The position numbers and the translations under genes were made by a program. The notes beneath the pieces were generated by a model that was not told the origin of the DNA, made no database searches, and saw only the letters and a list, made by a program, of their open reading frames with translations. Below are positions 17,944 through 27,041 of a DNA stretch of 40,642 bases, one piece after another. Source of the stretch: Candidatus Bathyarchaeota archaeon (GTDB lineage Archaea; Thermoproteota; Bathyarchaeia; 40CM-2-53-6; RBG-13-38-9); assembly GCA_007050885.1 (NCBI GenBank), contig SMYQ01000048.1, positions 1 through 40,642 on the forward strand, given 5' to 3'. The stretch's first letter is position 1. Every line of letters begins with the position of its first letter.

Positions 17944-18294
17944 TTACCAATCTTTGGCAAGTTTATCCAACACCTTTCCGGCGAAATTTTCTTCACGTGG
18001 GATCCATTTGAATGTAATGTCTCTATCACGAGATAGAGCCCTAACTTTTGAAGCCAATTTTCTTAGCTCAGAGTTTCTTATTTTATATTCTCTGTCTAAT
18101 TGTTTTACTGCCAGAAGACTGTCTGAGTATATTGTCATCTCTACGTGTTTTAGCTCTTGGAGAGCAGCTATTATTGCTTTGTATTCGGCCTGATTGTTCG
18201 TCAACAGCTCTTCTCTGAATATTTTGGGTTTTTTCCCAAGAATGAGATAGCAATACCTTCCATTCTTCCCTGAACCGTCAACATAAACATCCAA
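17944..18294 (-). CDS. rnhA: Ribonuclease HI-type protein
   Basis: A compact 116-residue RNase H1 fold that degrades the RNA of RNA-DNA hybrids. Catalytic carboxylates are visible as YVDGSG (Asp), NNQAEYKAI (Glu), SDSLLAVKQL (Asp) and the last Asp in AGKVLDKLAKDW. It lacks the basic protrusion of the E. coli enzyme, like other archaeal RNases HI. The window also carries rnhB, so the organism has both RNase H types, which may make the intron in rnhB tolerable (inference). Confidence 0.88.
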   Translation of the reverse strand: MDVYVDGSGKNGRYCYLILGKKPKIFREELLTNNQAEYKAIIAALQELKHVEMTIYSDSLLAVKQLDREYKIRNSELRKLASKVRALSRDRDITFKWIPREENFAGKVLDKLAKDW

Positions 18295-18331
18295 GCTTCA
18301 CACAACAGAATTCGGAGAGTATGTAGATGAG

Positions 18332-19045
18332 CTAAGGCTTATCAATTAAGATTCGTGCATCTACTACACTAGCACCTTTCTCATATGCCATTATCGGATT
18401 TAGATCCATTTGATTTATCATAGGCAGATCCATTAAAAGTCGACTCGCAGCCAATAAGATGTCAACAATAGCCCCCTCATCCACTGGAGGCTGGCCTCGA
18501 TATCCCTGAAGAATTGGGTAAGCCTTGATTTCCTTTATCATTGATTTGGCATCTGATTCGTCAATGGGCGCAATTCTAAAAGTCACGTCTTTTAATATCT
18601 CTACGAACACGCCGCCCAGACCGAACATCAAGGTCTGTCCAAATTGTGGATCTTTCAATCCACCTATAATTATCTCAGTTCCCTTCGGAGCCATTTTCTG
18701 AACTAAAATACCTTGTATTTTAGCATCGGCCTTGTAACGTTTCGAGCTATCAATGATCTGATTATACGCTTTTTCAACATCATTAGCACTATTCAACCCT
18801 ATGACGACTCCACCCGCATCCGTCTTATGCAAAATATCTTGTGATACAATCTTTAAGACAATTGGATATCCAAAACTCTCTGATATTTTGACAGCTTCTT
18901 CCGCATTTGTTGCTACCGAAAAATCAGGGGTGGATATTCCATATTCCTTGCATATAGTTTTAGCTTCAGGTTCGATAAGGGCTAATCTGTTTTCATTTAG
19001 AGCATTTTTAATAATTGTCTCTGACTCTTTTCCCATCAGTTGCAC
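18332..19045 (-). CDS. ADP-forming acyl-CoA synthetase, beta (ATP-grasp) subunit
   Basis: A 237-residue ATP-grasp protein matching the beta subunit of archaeal ADP-forming acetate-CoA ligase, which makes ATP from acyl-CoA, ADP and phosphate. Motifs include EYGISTPDFSVATNAEEA, FGYPIVLKIVSQDILHKTDAGGV, QKMAPKGTEIIIGG, LMFGLGGVFVEILKDV and MDLNPIMAYEKG. The alpha (CoA-binding) subunit is not in this window. Together with the liv transporter at the right end this fits amino-acid or peptide fermentation (inference). The 184-base gap behind it shows no gene. Confidence 0.88.
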   Translation of the reverse strand: MQLMGKESETIIKNALNENRLALIEPEAKTICKEYGISTPDFSVATNAEEAVKISESFGYPIVLKIVSQDILHKTDAGGVVIGLNSANDVEKAYNQIIDSSKRYKADAKIQGILVQKMAPKGTEIIIGGLKDPQFGQTLMFGLGGVFVEILKDVTFRIAPIDESDAKSMIKEIKAYPILQGYRGQPPVDEGAIVDILLAASRLLMDLPMINQMDLNPIMAYEKGASVVDARILIDKP

Positions 19046-19229
19046 CTACCTTCAATACAAGATGATACCATAGCTAGTTCAATTCTTATTATGTTATATG
19101 TCTTATCCGTGATCATAATCATATGATTTTCCAATATACAGCGTTTTTCGAACTACTCTTCGATTTCAACACTTAAGCGTTTCTCCATATTGTGATAAGA
19201 TAAAAGTTGATCGGAAGAAAGAGTCGCAA

Positions 19230-19991
19230 TCATGGTCTAGGTTCTTCTCCCGCCATTAATATTCTTGTGAGATAACCATGTAGCTCTATGAATCCCATTT
19301 CTTTCTTTGATGCTGTCGGTATGAGATCGAAATTCATACCTGTTTTTGAAATAGCTTCCGATAGATCTCTACCAATGATTCCAGCAGTTCTGTTCTGCAA
19401 AGTATCGAGTGCTTCAATCAATTTTGATTGATCGTCAGACCAATCAAGAGTCTCTTGAAGTTTATCTTCTTTCATTAGATCTTGCTTCGTCAAAACATGA
19501 ATTTGTGGTTGAAGAAGTCTCGAATGAATCGCTGCTGCAAGAAATGTGTTTGAGATATAATTTAGTGGATTGGATGAAAACAGTCCATCAAATAAATAAA
19601 CAACGGCCTTGGGGCAATTGGCAATACCATCCACTATAAAGGGTCCACAATTTCTAAGCGCAAATAATTCAATTTGTCCTGGAGTATCAATAAGCACTAT
19701 ATCTGGTTCAAGATCTTCTAATTCATCCCTAATAGTTTCTATACTATCACCAATAAGATCTGCAGCAACAATAAGAGCACCATTTGGACCAAGTTGATAT
19801 TTCTCCATTATATCTTCCAAACTAATTTGTGTCCTGATATCAATGTCTGGATTATATGGAAGATTAATGACCCCTGGATCCAGATTTACTGCAATTGCAT
19901 TTTGTTCATTAAGCTTTAGCCATTCTTTGAAATTTCCAACTAATGAGGATTTTCCAGATCCTGCCATACCCACAACAAAAATTATATTCAC
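19230..19991 (-). CDS. GPN-loop GTPase
   Basis: A 253-residue GPN-loop GTPase related to eukaryotic Gpa1/Npa3 (XAB1), which assist RNA polymerase assembly; the archaeal role is not established. VGMAGSGKSSLVGNF is the P-loop, LGPNGALIVAAD carries the defining Gly-Pro-Asn, LIDTPGQIELFALR is G3 and LTKQDLMK is G4. Length is usual. It follows the CinA-like gene with a 39-base gap. Confidence 0.94.
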   Translation of the reverse strand: MNIIFVVGMAGSGKSSLVGNFKEWLKLNEQNAIAVNLDPGVINLPYNPDIDIRTQISLEDIMEKYQLGPNGALIVAADLIGDSIETIRDELEDLEPDIVLIDTPGQIELFALRNCGPFIVDGIANCPKAVVYLFDGLFSSNPLNYISNTFLAAAIHSRLLQPQIHVLTKQDLMKEDKLQETLDWSDDQSKLIEALDTLQNRTAGIIGRDLSEAISKTGMNFDLIPTASKKEMGFIELHGYLTRILMAGEEPRP

Positions 19992-20030
19992 TAGAATTGA
20001 CCTTCGTTTACTGTTAGGGGAAAGGTTTCT

Positions 20031-20858
20031 CTATTTGATGATATCTCTGTTTAGATTCATCCACTCAATTTTGTGTTTACTTAGAAGTCTAGTCATCAAT
20101 ATCAATGCTTGCATTATTCGATTCTCACTTGTTTTTTGTTTTTTTGATTTGGTAGTAAAATGAAGTTCTAAAAAAGCCTCCTTGTTCCCTTCTCCCGTCT
20201 GCGCATGTGATTTAATATATAATTGATTGATTTCTTCTAATACCTCATCGATTAATGGTGCGATTTGAGATTCAAGTAGGCCGTTTATTCTGAAACTTGT
20301 TTCATAGAAATAACTGGTGGCACTTTTTTTCCTTATTAGACTAGTTATATTATCATTAAAAATTCTTTTAAGTTCTGTTGGGACACCAGGAAGAATTAGA
20401 AAGTCTACATTGTTATTAGTTAACATCACAGCAGGAGCTGTACCAACTGGGTTTTGAATAGCTTTGGCACCCTTCGGGAGCATAGCCATTTTCAACCTTG
20501 GTTGTGTGAGTTCATATCTCCTACTTTTGAATACTTTTGAATATCTTGACCTTACAAGTTTCAGTGCAGCCTCATCTAATCTTAGTTTCCTATCGAAAGC
20601 TTTGGCGAATCCTTGAAGGGTTTTATCATCAAATGTTGGTCCTAACCCTCCCGTTGTTATTACTAGATTCGGTTTTCTTCTAACAATTTCTTTAAGGGTT
20701 AATGCAATAGTTTTGACGTCATCTTCGATAATGGTGACTCTTCTTACTTCACCACCTAACTTGGTTATCTTTTCTGATAACCATTGCGCATTTGTATTGA
20801 GTGTCTTGCCTATCAGCAATTCATTACCTATACACAGTAATTCGATTTTGTAAATCAA
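20031..20858 (-). CDS. CinA N-terminal (MoaB-like) domain protein, copy 1
   Basis: A 275-residue protein with the MoaB/CinA N-terminal domain (COG1058): IELLCIGNELLIGKTLNTNA, then TTGGLGPTFDDKTLQG and NPVGTAPAVML, LPGVPTELKRIF. The deamidase C-terminal domain of bacterial CinA is absent, as usual in archaea. In related proteins the family is linked to ADP-ribose pyrophosphatase or nucleotide repair activity. Start is TTG 20858. A paralogue lies at 24063-24857 on the other strand. Confidence 0.88.
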   Translation of the reverse strand: MIYKIELLCIGNELLIGKTLNTNAQWLSEKITKLGGEVRRVTIIEDDVKTIALTLKEIVRRKPNLVITTGGLGPTFDDKTLQGFAKAFDRKLRLDEAALKLVRSRYSKVFKSRRYELTQPRLKMAMLPKGAKAIQNPVGTAPAVMLTNNNVDFLILPGVPTELKRIFNDNITSLIRKKSATSYFYETSFRINGLLESQIAPLIDEVLEEINQLYIKSHAQTGEGNKEAFLELHFTTKSKKQKTSENRIMQALILMTRLLSKHKIEWMNLNRDIIK

Positions 20859-20878
20859 TTAGAATAAAGTCCTAAGAC

Positions 20879-21088
20879 TCAATCTTTCTTTGATAGCCAC
20901 CACTTCAGGTATTCGTTTTGTCTCTTTTTCCTCTGATCAAACGACTTATCTTGTCTATCTAAAATTTCTTCTTTTGCTTCCATAAGTTGTTGTGGTGTAA
21001 AAGTTAATCCACAACTCTTACAAATATTATGCTTGAGTACTGGATCGTAAGTTAGCTCTCCACCACATTCTGGACAAAACCGCGCCAT
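20879..21088 (-). CDS. Small zinc-ribbon protein
   Basis: A 69-residue protein with an N-terminal zinc ribbon, CPECGG near residue 5 and CKSCGL near residue 22, followed by a charged helical tail (KEEILDRQDKSFDQRKKRQN ending in YLKWWL). It is the first half of a two-gene run with the CinA-like gene, 20 bases away. Function unknown. The small size and position between ABCE1 and CinA give no clear role. Confidence 0.8.
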   Translation of the reverse strand: MARFCPECGGELTYDPVLKHNICKSCGLTFTPQQLMEAKEEILDRQDKSFDQRKKRQNEYLKWWLSKKD

Positions 21089-21160
21089 TCTGCAACAACT
21101 CTTAATACTGTGACAGAACTACAGTTGGCAGTTCATACTATAAGAGTTTATATTCGTTTC

Positions 21161-22969
21161 TCAATCTCTTGAAGTAGAAGGCACATAGTAATATTCCCCT
21201 ATATCTTTCTGTGAACGGTCAAGTTTACTATCTAATTTATTGACTCTTGGTCGACCTGAATCTGGATCTCTTCTGAAGGTTATACTCATAGATGAAAGAA
21301 ACGAGTTCATTCCATCCCTCAGAGATATTGGTTTATGTGCTAAACCAGATACTCCAGGATCTCCATCAAATATCATCAATCGATCGGAGATGAAATCTTG
21401 AGCAACAATATCATGTTCAACAACGAAAACAAAAGCAGCTCGTTCTTCTGCAATTCTACGCATAAGCTTAGCAACAACCAATCTTTCTTCAACATCTAAA
21501 TATGCACTTGGTTCATCCAGAAGATAGATTTGAGCACTTCTAGAAAGACAAGCTGTTATTGCAATTCTCTGAAGTTCTCCACCACTCAAGTCTCGAAGAT
21601 TTCTATCTAAAAGCTTATGAAGCCCTAGCGGTCTTACGAATTCAGTCTCAAACTTATCTGTTCCGTAAGTCGAACTTGCCAAACTAGAAAATAATGACCT
21701 GACTTCTCCAGAATATTCAGTAGAGATATATTGAGGTTTATAACTAAAGTCAAAACCTTTGAGAGGACTTTCTTCTTTATCAGAATCATTTGTCCCAGCT
21801 AAAAATTTGATGAATGTTGTTTTACCGATACCATTTGGGCCTAATATGCCAACAACTTCACCTTGAGAAATCTCACCACTATTTATTTTCAGTTCAAAGT
21901 CTCCTCTTCTCAAAAGTTTATCTTTCCAACCAATCTTGGAGGTTCTTCCAATTTTTGATTCTCTTGCAGGTTTAAAATGAAATTTAATTGGCTCAGACCT
22001 GAACCTCATATTTTCATCAGAAATGAAACCTTCAAGATACGTATTTATCCCCGTGCCAAGACCATGCACACGTGAGACTATGCCATAAGCTCCTGGTTCA
22101 CCATATATTAAGCAAATTTGATCTGAAAGATAGTCGAGCATAGCTAAATCATGTTCTGCTACTATCACCATTGCATCTTCTTTCGCAAGTTGTCTAATTG
22201 TCCTTGAGGCCCTTATTCTCTGACTGACATCTAAATGACTTGAGGGCTCATCGAATATGTATACATCTGCGATATGAGATGCTGTAGCGGCTATTGCTAC
22301 TCTTTGCAGCTCTCCACCGCTAAGGACTCCGATTTGTCTATCTAAGATTTCATTCAACTGCAAAGAGTCTATAAGATCTTTAAGCTTATTTTTTTCATCA
22401 GCTGCTGTTAAAAGATCTATAACTTTGCCTTCGGCAACCTTGGGTATTTTGTCAACATATTGTGGTTTATAAGAAATCTTGAGTTTATTTTTTGAAAGTT
22501 TCTCGAAATAAGTTTGGAGAGTCGATCCCCTATAATGTCTGATTATCTCTGACCATTCTGGAGGATTATTGAAATTTCCCATGTTGGGCTTAAGCTCTCC
22601 TGCCAGGACTTGAAGGGCAGTAGTCTTTCCGGTACCATTTCTTCCGAGAAGACCTGTAACAATTCCTAGCTGAGGTGTGGGTAAACGATATAACTTAAAC
22701 AAATTTTGTCCAAAACGATGACTGGACTCTCCTTCCAATTCCTCTGGTAGATTAACAATATTAATTGCCTCAAAAGGGCACTTTTTTACACAGATTCCGC
22801 ATCCCGTACAGAGAGCCTCTGTAATAACAGGTTTTTCTTCAGACTCAGAAATTTTTATTGTTTCAACTCTAGTTCTGACTTTTGGACAGAATTTTACGCA
22901 CAGTATCCCGCAATCCTTCGGGCGACACAGTTCTTTATCTAATATTGCTACTCTTCCCATAGAATTCAT
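21161..22969 (-). CDS. abce1: Ribosome recycling factor ABCE1 (Rli1)
   Basis: ABCE1 splits the ribosome after termination. The 602-residue protein has two N-terminal 4Fe-4S clusters (CRPKDCGILCVKFCPK and CTGCGICVKKCPFEA), two ATPase cassettes with Walker A GRNGTGKTT and GPNGIGKTT, signatures LSGGELQRVAIA and LSGGELQRIAIT, and Walker B YIFDEPSSHLD and YLLDEPSAYLD. All active residues are intact. ATG 22960, three codons in, fits family N-termini better than ATG 22969. A 32-residue acidic ORF lies 53 bases upstream on the same strand. Confidence 0.98.
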   Translation of the reverse strand: MNSMGRVAILDKELCRPKDCGILCVKFCPKVRTRVETIKISESEEKPVITEALCTGCGICVKKCPFEAINIVNLPEELEGESSHRFGQNLFKLYRLPTPQLGIVTGLLGRNGTGKTTALQVLAGELKPNMGNFNNPPEWSEIIRHYRGSTLQTYFEKLSKNKLKISYKPQYVDKIPKVAEGKVIDLLTAADEKNKLKDLIDSLQLNEILDRQIGVLSGGELQRVAIAATASHIADVYIFDEPSSHLDVSQRIRASRTIRQLAKEDAMVIVAEHDLAMLDYLSDQICLIYGEPGAYGIVSRVHGLGTGINTYLEGFISDENMRFRSEPIKFHFKPARESKIGRTSKIGWKDKLLRRGDFELKINSGEISQGEVVGILGPNGIGKTTFIKFLAGTNDSDKEESPLKGFDFSYKPQYISTEYSGEVRSLFSSLASSTYGTDKFETEFVRPLGLHKLLDRNLRDLSGGELQRIAITACLSRSAQIYLLDEPSAYLDVEERLVVAKLMRRIAEERAAFVFVVEHDIVAQDFISDRLMIFDGDPGVSGLAHKPISLRDGMNSFLSSMSITFRRDPDSGRPRVNKLDSKLDRSQKDIGEYYYVPSTSRD

Positions 22970-23022
22970 CCAGTAAAATAAAAATCATTTAAGAGTGAAG
23001 ATGTTGGTCTATTCGTGGGATA

Positions 23023-23121
23023 TTACCATTCCTCTTCTTCCCAGCTCTCTTCTTCTCCCCACTCTTCTTTCTCGCTCTTATCCTCCTCTTCATCATCCCA
23101 CTCGATTCTCTTTCCTAGCAA
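23023..23121 (-). CDS. Acidic Trp/Glu micropeptide
   Basis: A 32-residue ORF from TTG 23121 to TAA 23023. A GAGGAG site stands 8 nt upstream of the TTG, as good as those of large genes here. After a short basic start (LLGKRIEW) it is almost all Glu and Asp, punctuated by Trp in a repeating WxEEExWEEEEW pattern, and it ends in Trp. It lies directly upstream of abce1 in the same direction. I do not recognise it. The bias could be a chance reading of a purine-rich stretch, but the site and clean stop argue for a gene. Confidence 0.5.
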   Translation of the reverse strand: MLGKRIEWDDEEEDKSEKEEWGEEESWEEEEW

Positions 23122-23246
23122 ATGTGAGACTCCTCAGTCTGAAGAATATTTTGCGTACATTAAATGATTTTTAAGGTTTATGGTCAAAATGTTTTTCTTT
23201 AAAATAAATCTGCAGAAACAATAAAAGGACATTAAGTTGATGGAGC

Positions 23247-23975
23247 TTAACCATTCAATAAGTTTTCAATCTTAAGTAATTCGTTGAGGTTCATGATAGA
23301 TAAGTTAGGTTTATGCGAAATATTTGACAATTCTAAGCCTCTCTGACCGATTAGGCAACTCTTCATGTTAACCAGATTTGACCCAACAATATCATGTTTG
23401 ATAGAATCACCTATGAAAAGAGCTTCTTCAGGTCTAATTAACATCTCCCTAATGATATGGAAAAAGATCCCAGGATATGGTTTCCTTACACCTATTTCTG
23501 AAGATGTAATAACGTAGTCAAAAAACCTGTTTAATTTCAGTCTCACTAGTACCCTGTCTGGAACTTGTTCAGAAGATGTGTTGGTAATTATGCCAAGACT
23601 ATATTGAGAGGATAGTGTTTCAAGAATTTCAATAGTTTTCGGTTGAAGGATCGCTGATTCGACTCGAGCATCCACAATTGCTTTTTCAGCTTTAGATAGC
23701 AATTTAAAATCTAAATTTTCACCACAAGTATCATAAAGTAACTCAGACAGCCAGACAGCCATCGGTATTTCAATCATGAAATTTTCGCGATATTCATTTA
23801 ATCTCCTGTAGTGGCTCCAATATTTTTCTAAAAAAGATTCTTGATCTACACCAAAGCCTTTTGAATTCATATAGTCGACAATATCTTTCACTGCAGCTTC
23901 ATCTGCAATATGGTCATCCACATTCCTATGGACTAGAGTTCCTCCTAAATCAAAAAGAAGTGCTTTGATAGTCAA
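23247..23975 (-). CDS. HAD-superfamily hydrolase
   Basis: A 242-residue haloacid dehalogenase-type phosphatase. Motif I is LLFDLGGTLVHR with the nucleophilic Asp and Gly at the +2 position, motif II is IITNTSSEQ, motif III Lys is in IGVRKPYPGIF and motif IV is ALFIGDSIKHDIVGS. A helical cap domain lies between motifs I and II (about residues 20-95). Substrate unknown; the pattern fits sugar-phosphate or nucleotide phosphatases. It is divergent from the CinA-like gene at 24063. Confidence 0.9.
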   Translation of the reverse strand: MTIKALLFDLGGTLVHRNVDDHIADEAAVKDIVDYMNSKGFGVDQESFLEKYWSHYRRLNEYRENFMIEIPMAVWLSELLYDTCGENLDFKLLSKAEKAIVDARVESAILQPKTIEILETLSSQYSLGIITNTSSEQVPDRVLVRLKLNRFFDYVITSSEIGVRKPYPGIFFHIIREMLIRPEEALFIGDSIKHDIVGSNLVNMKSCLIGQRGLELSNISHKPNLSIMNLNELLKIENLLNG

Positions 23976-24062
23976 TTCTAAACGACTCCATTATCCGTAT
24001 CTAGACGTCATGCATAGTAAGTAATACGATATTACCATCACAAGAAAAAGTATCTAGGAGTT

Positions 24063-24857
24063 GTGGCTGCCTTCAATATTGAGATCTTAGCAATAGGAAA
24101 TGAGCTTTGTTATGGAAAAGTTGCAGATTCTAATTCCTTTTGGCTAGCCGACCAATTAACTCAAGCAGGAGGTCTGGTTACAAAAATAACTTGCATCAGA
24201 GATTCTGAACAACAAATTTGCCAGGTTCTAAAAGAAATTATAGAACGCGAGGTTGATTTCTTAATAATAACTGGAGGGTTAGGACCAACAAATGATGATA
24301 AAACGTTAGACTCAATTTCAAAACTAACAAAACTTGAAACAATCCCAGATGAGAACGCATTAGAGAAAATATCCAAACGTAAGAACATTCCTAAATCTGA
24401 ATTACCAAAAAATTATGTTAAAATGGCACGGAAACTATCAGGAGCAGAGACTATAGACAATCCAGTAGGAATTTGTCCTACAATTATTGTTCAATTACAG
24501 AAGACGACACTTATAGCGATGCCTGGACCACCAAATGAAGTTAAAGCAACATTCAAAAATCATATCTTAAAGATCATTGAAAATTCTAGCGGTCGCAGAA
24601 GTCAATCAACTAGAGTAATTGTCAGAATGGTTGAGTCGGAAATTGCTCCAATTATTGAAGATATAGAGAAAAATATCGATAACGTATATCTAAAACCCCT
24701 TGTTAGCGAATATGATCAAGAAAAGGGCATCCCTATCGAAATTATCTCATTTGAAAAAAATGACATGGAATGTTGGAAGCTAATTGAGAAAACCAAAATA
24801 TTATTGCATGAGGCCGTCGAACAAAAAGGACGCAAACTAAATACATCAAATAAATAA
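24063..24857 (+). CDS. CinA N-terminal (MoaB-like) domain protein, copy 2
   Basis: A 264-residue paralogue of the protein at 20031-20858: IEILAIGNELCYGKVADSNS, TGGLGPTNDDKTLDS, DNPVGICPTIIV and AMPGPPNEVKATF. It shares the single-domain archaeal architecture. The start is probably GTG 24063; an AGGAG site lies two bases before it, too close, so leaderless initiation or a slightly later start is possible. It is followed by cgi121 with a 30-base gap on the same strand. Confidence 0.87.
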   Translation: MAAFNIEILAIGNELCYGKVADSNSFWLADQLTQAGGLVTKITCIRDSEQQICQVLKEIIEREVDFLIITGGLGPTNDDKTLDSISKLTKLETIPDENALEKISKRKNIPKSELPKNYVKMARKLSGAETIDNPVGICPTIIVQLQKTTLIAMPGPPNEVKATFKNHILKIIENSSGRRSQSTRVIVRMVESEIAPIIEDIEKNIDNVYLKPLVSEYDQEKGIPIEIISFEKNDMECWKLIEKTKILLHEAVEQKGRKLNTSNK

Positions 24858-24887
24858 TAGGAAAGTTATCATTGAAGAGTTAGCGAA

Positions 24888-25454
24888 ATGATAAAGTCTC
24901 TGGAAGAATACGATCAAATAATTTTGATAGAGGGATTATTCTCTAAAAAAAATATCGAATATGATGAATTAATGCATACATTAGAAAGAGAATTATCAGA
25001 TATAGTAATACAACTGCTAGATGGCTATCGAGTTCTTGGCCGAGATCATATTTTATTTGCAGTTCTTAATGCATTAAAAGGAAAAAAGAATAACAAAATG
25101 ATTTCTGACGATCTTCCTATGGAGATTCTTGTTTATGCATCAGCCCAACGCCAGATAAACAAGAGTATTGAGATATCAGGAGTGAGGAAGACCTCTCGTC
25201 GAATTGTGCTAGTAGCTCTATCAAAGAGTGAAAAGAAATTAAATAATCTGTTAGAAGCGATATCAAAAATTCAAGATTTATCCATTGATAATTCATTATT
25301 TAACTTGTGGAACCAAGAAATGGCGAAAACAATAAAATCCATATTCAAAATATCAAATTCTGAATTTGAATCATTCAAACGTACAGACTATTCTGACAAA
25401 AAAATATTCGAAGAACTTATCATCGAGAAGATGGCTCTTCTCTCACTCTCTTAA
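24888..25454 (+). CDS. cgi121: KEOPS complex subunit Cgi121
   Basis: Cgi121 binds tRNA for the KEOPS complex, which makes t6A at position 37. The 188-residue protein has the family core HILFAVLNALKGKKNNKMIS and EILVYASAQRQINKSIEISG, matching archaeal and human TPRKB sequences (YASGQRQI). The other KEOPS genes are not here. It overlaps the convergent THUMP gene by 35 bases. A37 in the CAU and Asn tRNAs of this window would be substrates in principle (both read ANN codons). Confidence 0.85.
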   Translation: MIKSLEEYDQIILIEGLFSKKNIEYDELMHTLERELSDIVIQLLDGYRVLGRDHILFAVLNALKGKKNNKMISDDLPMEILVYASAQRQINKSIEISGVRKTSRRIVLVALSKSEKKLNNLLEAISKIQDLSIDNSLFNLWNQEMAKTIKSIFKISNSEFESFKRTDYSDKKIFEELIIEKMALLSLS

Positions 25455-25977
25455 TATTCTCCTTTTCTTTTTCAATAGATAAATAAGAATCTTGTTTGAT
25501 TAATGAAACGCCGGCTATAGATGAGAGAATGTCTACTAACAGTATCTTAGATGGATTTTTCAGATCTACCTTTCTAGGTATTTCAGATGCTACAGCCTCG
25601 ATAATGTCTTTTGACTTGAGATCACTATGCCTTTTTCTTACTGTAACACGATAAGATTCATCGGATTTTATTTTAGGAGCCATTTTACGCGCAATCGTTT
25701 TTATTTTAATTATATCTGCTTGGACAGTCTTTTCGATAGGGGTAATTCTTAGAGCATACCGAATCTCCCATGGCCTATTTCCCAAGATTTCACGGAAACC
25801 GGAAATAGCATTAAGAGGTTTAATTGTAGTGTATGCCACTATCAAACCAACTGCAGGAGTAACATCAACTTCAGGATTCTTGTCGCCCAATTCATTAAGA
25901 AGATACCATATCTCTTTGCAGGTTCTACGCTCGTTACCTCGTGATGTCGATATCAACAGATTGTATTTTTGAAGCAT
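25420..25977 (-). CDS. THUMP-domain protein (Tan1-like)
   Basis: A 185-residue protein with a THUMP RNA-binding domain (TPIEKTVQADIIKIKTIARK, SYRVTVRKRHSDLKSKDIIE, NPSKILLVDILSSIAGVSLI), resembling archaeal Tan1-like proteins that assist tRNA acetylation or other modification. The N-terminus (LLISTSRGNERRTCKEIWYL) is the family-typical ferredoxin-like part. No catalytic methyltransferase or sulfurtransferase domain is attached, so it probably works as an adaptor (inference). It overlaps cgi121 convergently. Confidence 0.8.
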   Translation of the reverse strand: MLQKYNLLISTSRGNERRTCKEIWYLLNELGDKNPEVDVTPAVGLIVAYTTIKPLNAISGFREILGNRPWEIRYALRITPIEKTVQADIIKIKTIARKMAPKIKSDESYRVTVRKRHSDLKSKDIIEAVASEIPRKVDLKNPSKILLVDILSSIAGVSLIKQDSYLSIEKEKENIKRVREEPSSR

Positions 25978-26048
25978 CAGTATAACCTCAAGGATTGAAG
26001 AAAATTTTCAGATATCCAATTACCATCTCAATATATAGCTCCAGACAG

Positions 26049-26912
26049 TCATGGTAATGTAATATGATTCGCAAGATAAACCGAACTAAACATCATTATT
26101 AATCCAATCAATATTGCCAATGGTAAACCTGGAAAGAAATCTCTCTTTTCAAGCATTCGCATTCCCCAATAAGCTCCAAGCAAAACTCCTATTGATGATA
26201 CAACATATATGGATATTCCAAAATTTTTGAGAGCCATGGATACCAGCATAGAATAGAAGACCACATCTCCCATTCCAATTGTAACATCTTCAAATGTAAA
26301 AGCCGCACCAGTGAATTCACTAAGATGAATATTTTCTGATAATTTTCCAATCGGTCCTTTGTATACTGAAAGAATATCATATATCACCAAGGCCAGCAAT
26401 AGCATAGTAGCTGACAGCAAGGGTATGGAAAACGCCAAGAAAGTTCCTATAAGCGAACCTATCGCCCCTATGGTCAAAACTTGAATAGTCCCTTTTCTTC
26501 GATAAACTGTGAACCAAACCAATATTGTTAGACTTATCGATATTATAAATGAGAAAGCATCAACGAACAACTCTGCATGTGAAAATTGAACAATTTTTGA
26601 GATGTACCAGTTTGTTAAGAGAAAGGTGGATAGAATTAATGAAAACCTCAGAGCATATTTGAGAATTGAGAGCCGTCCACGTTTTACGATCAAGTAGATT
26701 ATAGTAGCAATGATAAATAACGCAATAACGAAAAAAAGAGAATTCAGCGATGCACCAACGGTAGTCTCTGGAAAAACGGTTAGTCGTTCATAGGCACTAT
26801 CTGTTTGAACAAGGAAATATGATAGAATTCCTGCAAGAGATACAACCCAGAGTTGAGGTTTCAGATTTCCTAATCTAATATCAGCTCTATCTACATTAGT
26901 CAAATCTATCAT
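26049..26912 (-). CDS. Presenilin-type intramembrane aspartyl protease (PSH)
   Basis: A 287-residue polytopic membrane protein with about eight or nine hydrophobic segments. The catalytic YD is in ALVIYDILSVYKG and the GxGD motif is in TIGMGDVVFYSML, followed by an LPLAI segment matching the PAL region. These are the marks of archaeal presenilin/signal peptide peptidase homologues, which cleave substrates within the membrane. A loop rich in charged residues separates the two Asp. It stands alone with a clear gap either side; the target is unknown. Confidence 0.88.
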   Translation of the reverse strand: MIDLTNVDRADIRLGNLKPQLWVVSLAGILSYFLVQTDSAYERLTVFPETTVGASLNSLFFVIALFIIATIIYLIVKRGRLSILKYALRFSLILSTFLLTNWYISKIVQFSHAELFVDAFSFIISISLTILVWFTVYRRKGTIQVLTIGAIGSLIGTFLAFSIPLLSATMLLLALVIYDILSVYKGPIGKLSENIHLSEFTGAAFTFEDVTIGMGDVVFYSMLVSMALKNFGISIYVVSSIGVLLGAYWGMRMLEKRDFFPGLPLAILIGLIMMFSSVYLANHITLP

Positions 26913-27041
26913 ACCTTTTTTTTTTGAACTTATGATGATCAGAAATATCTTCTTCGGTTCATATGGATTCCAAATAAGTCATCATTAGGATTAACATTAG
27001 CTTGAAAAAGTTATTCAGAAAATGATTTTTTCATTATGAGA

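Noticed and set aside
23023..23121. Acidic micropeptide as a Sem1/DSS1 homologue
   Set aside because: The shared feature is only acid plus Trp composition; it is half the length and no conserved order of motifs is seen.
26939..26985. C/D box sRNA candidate (minus strand) between the protease and beta-CASP genes
   Set aside because: ATGATGA and CTGA flank about 36 bases, but internal boxes are missing and the ends do not pair.
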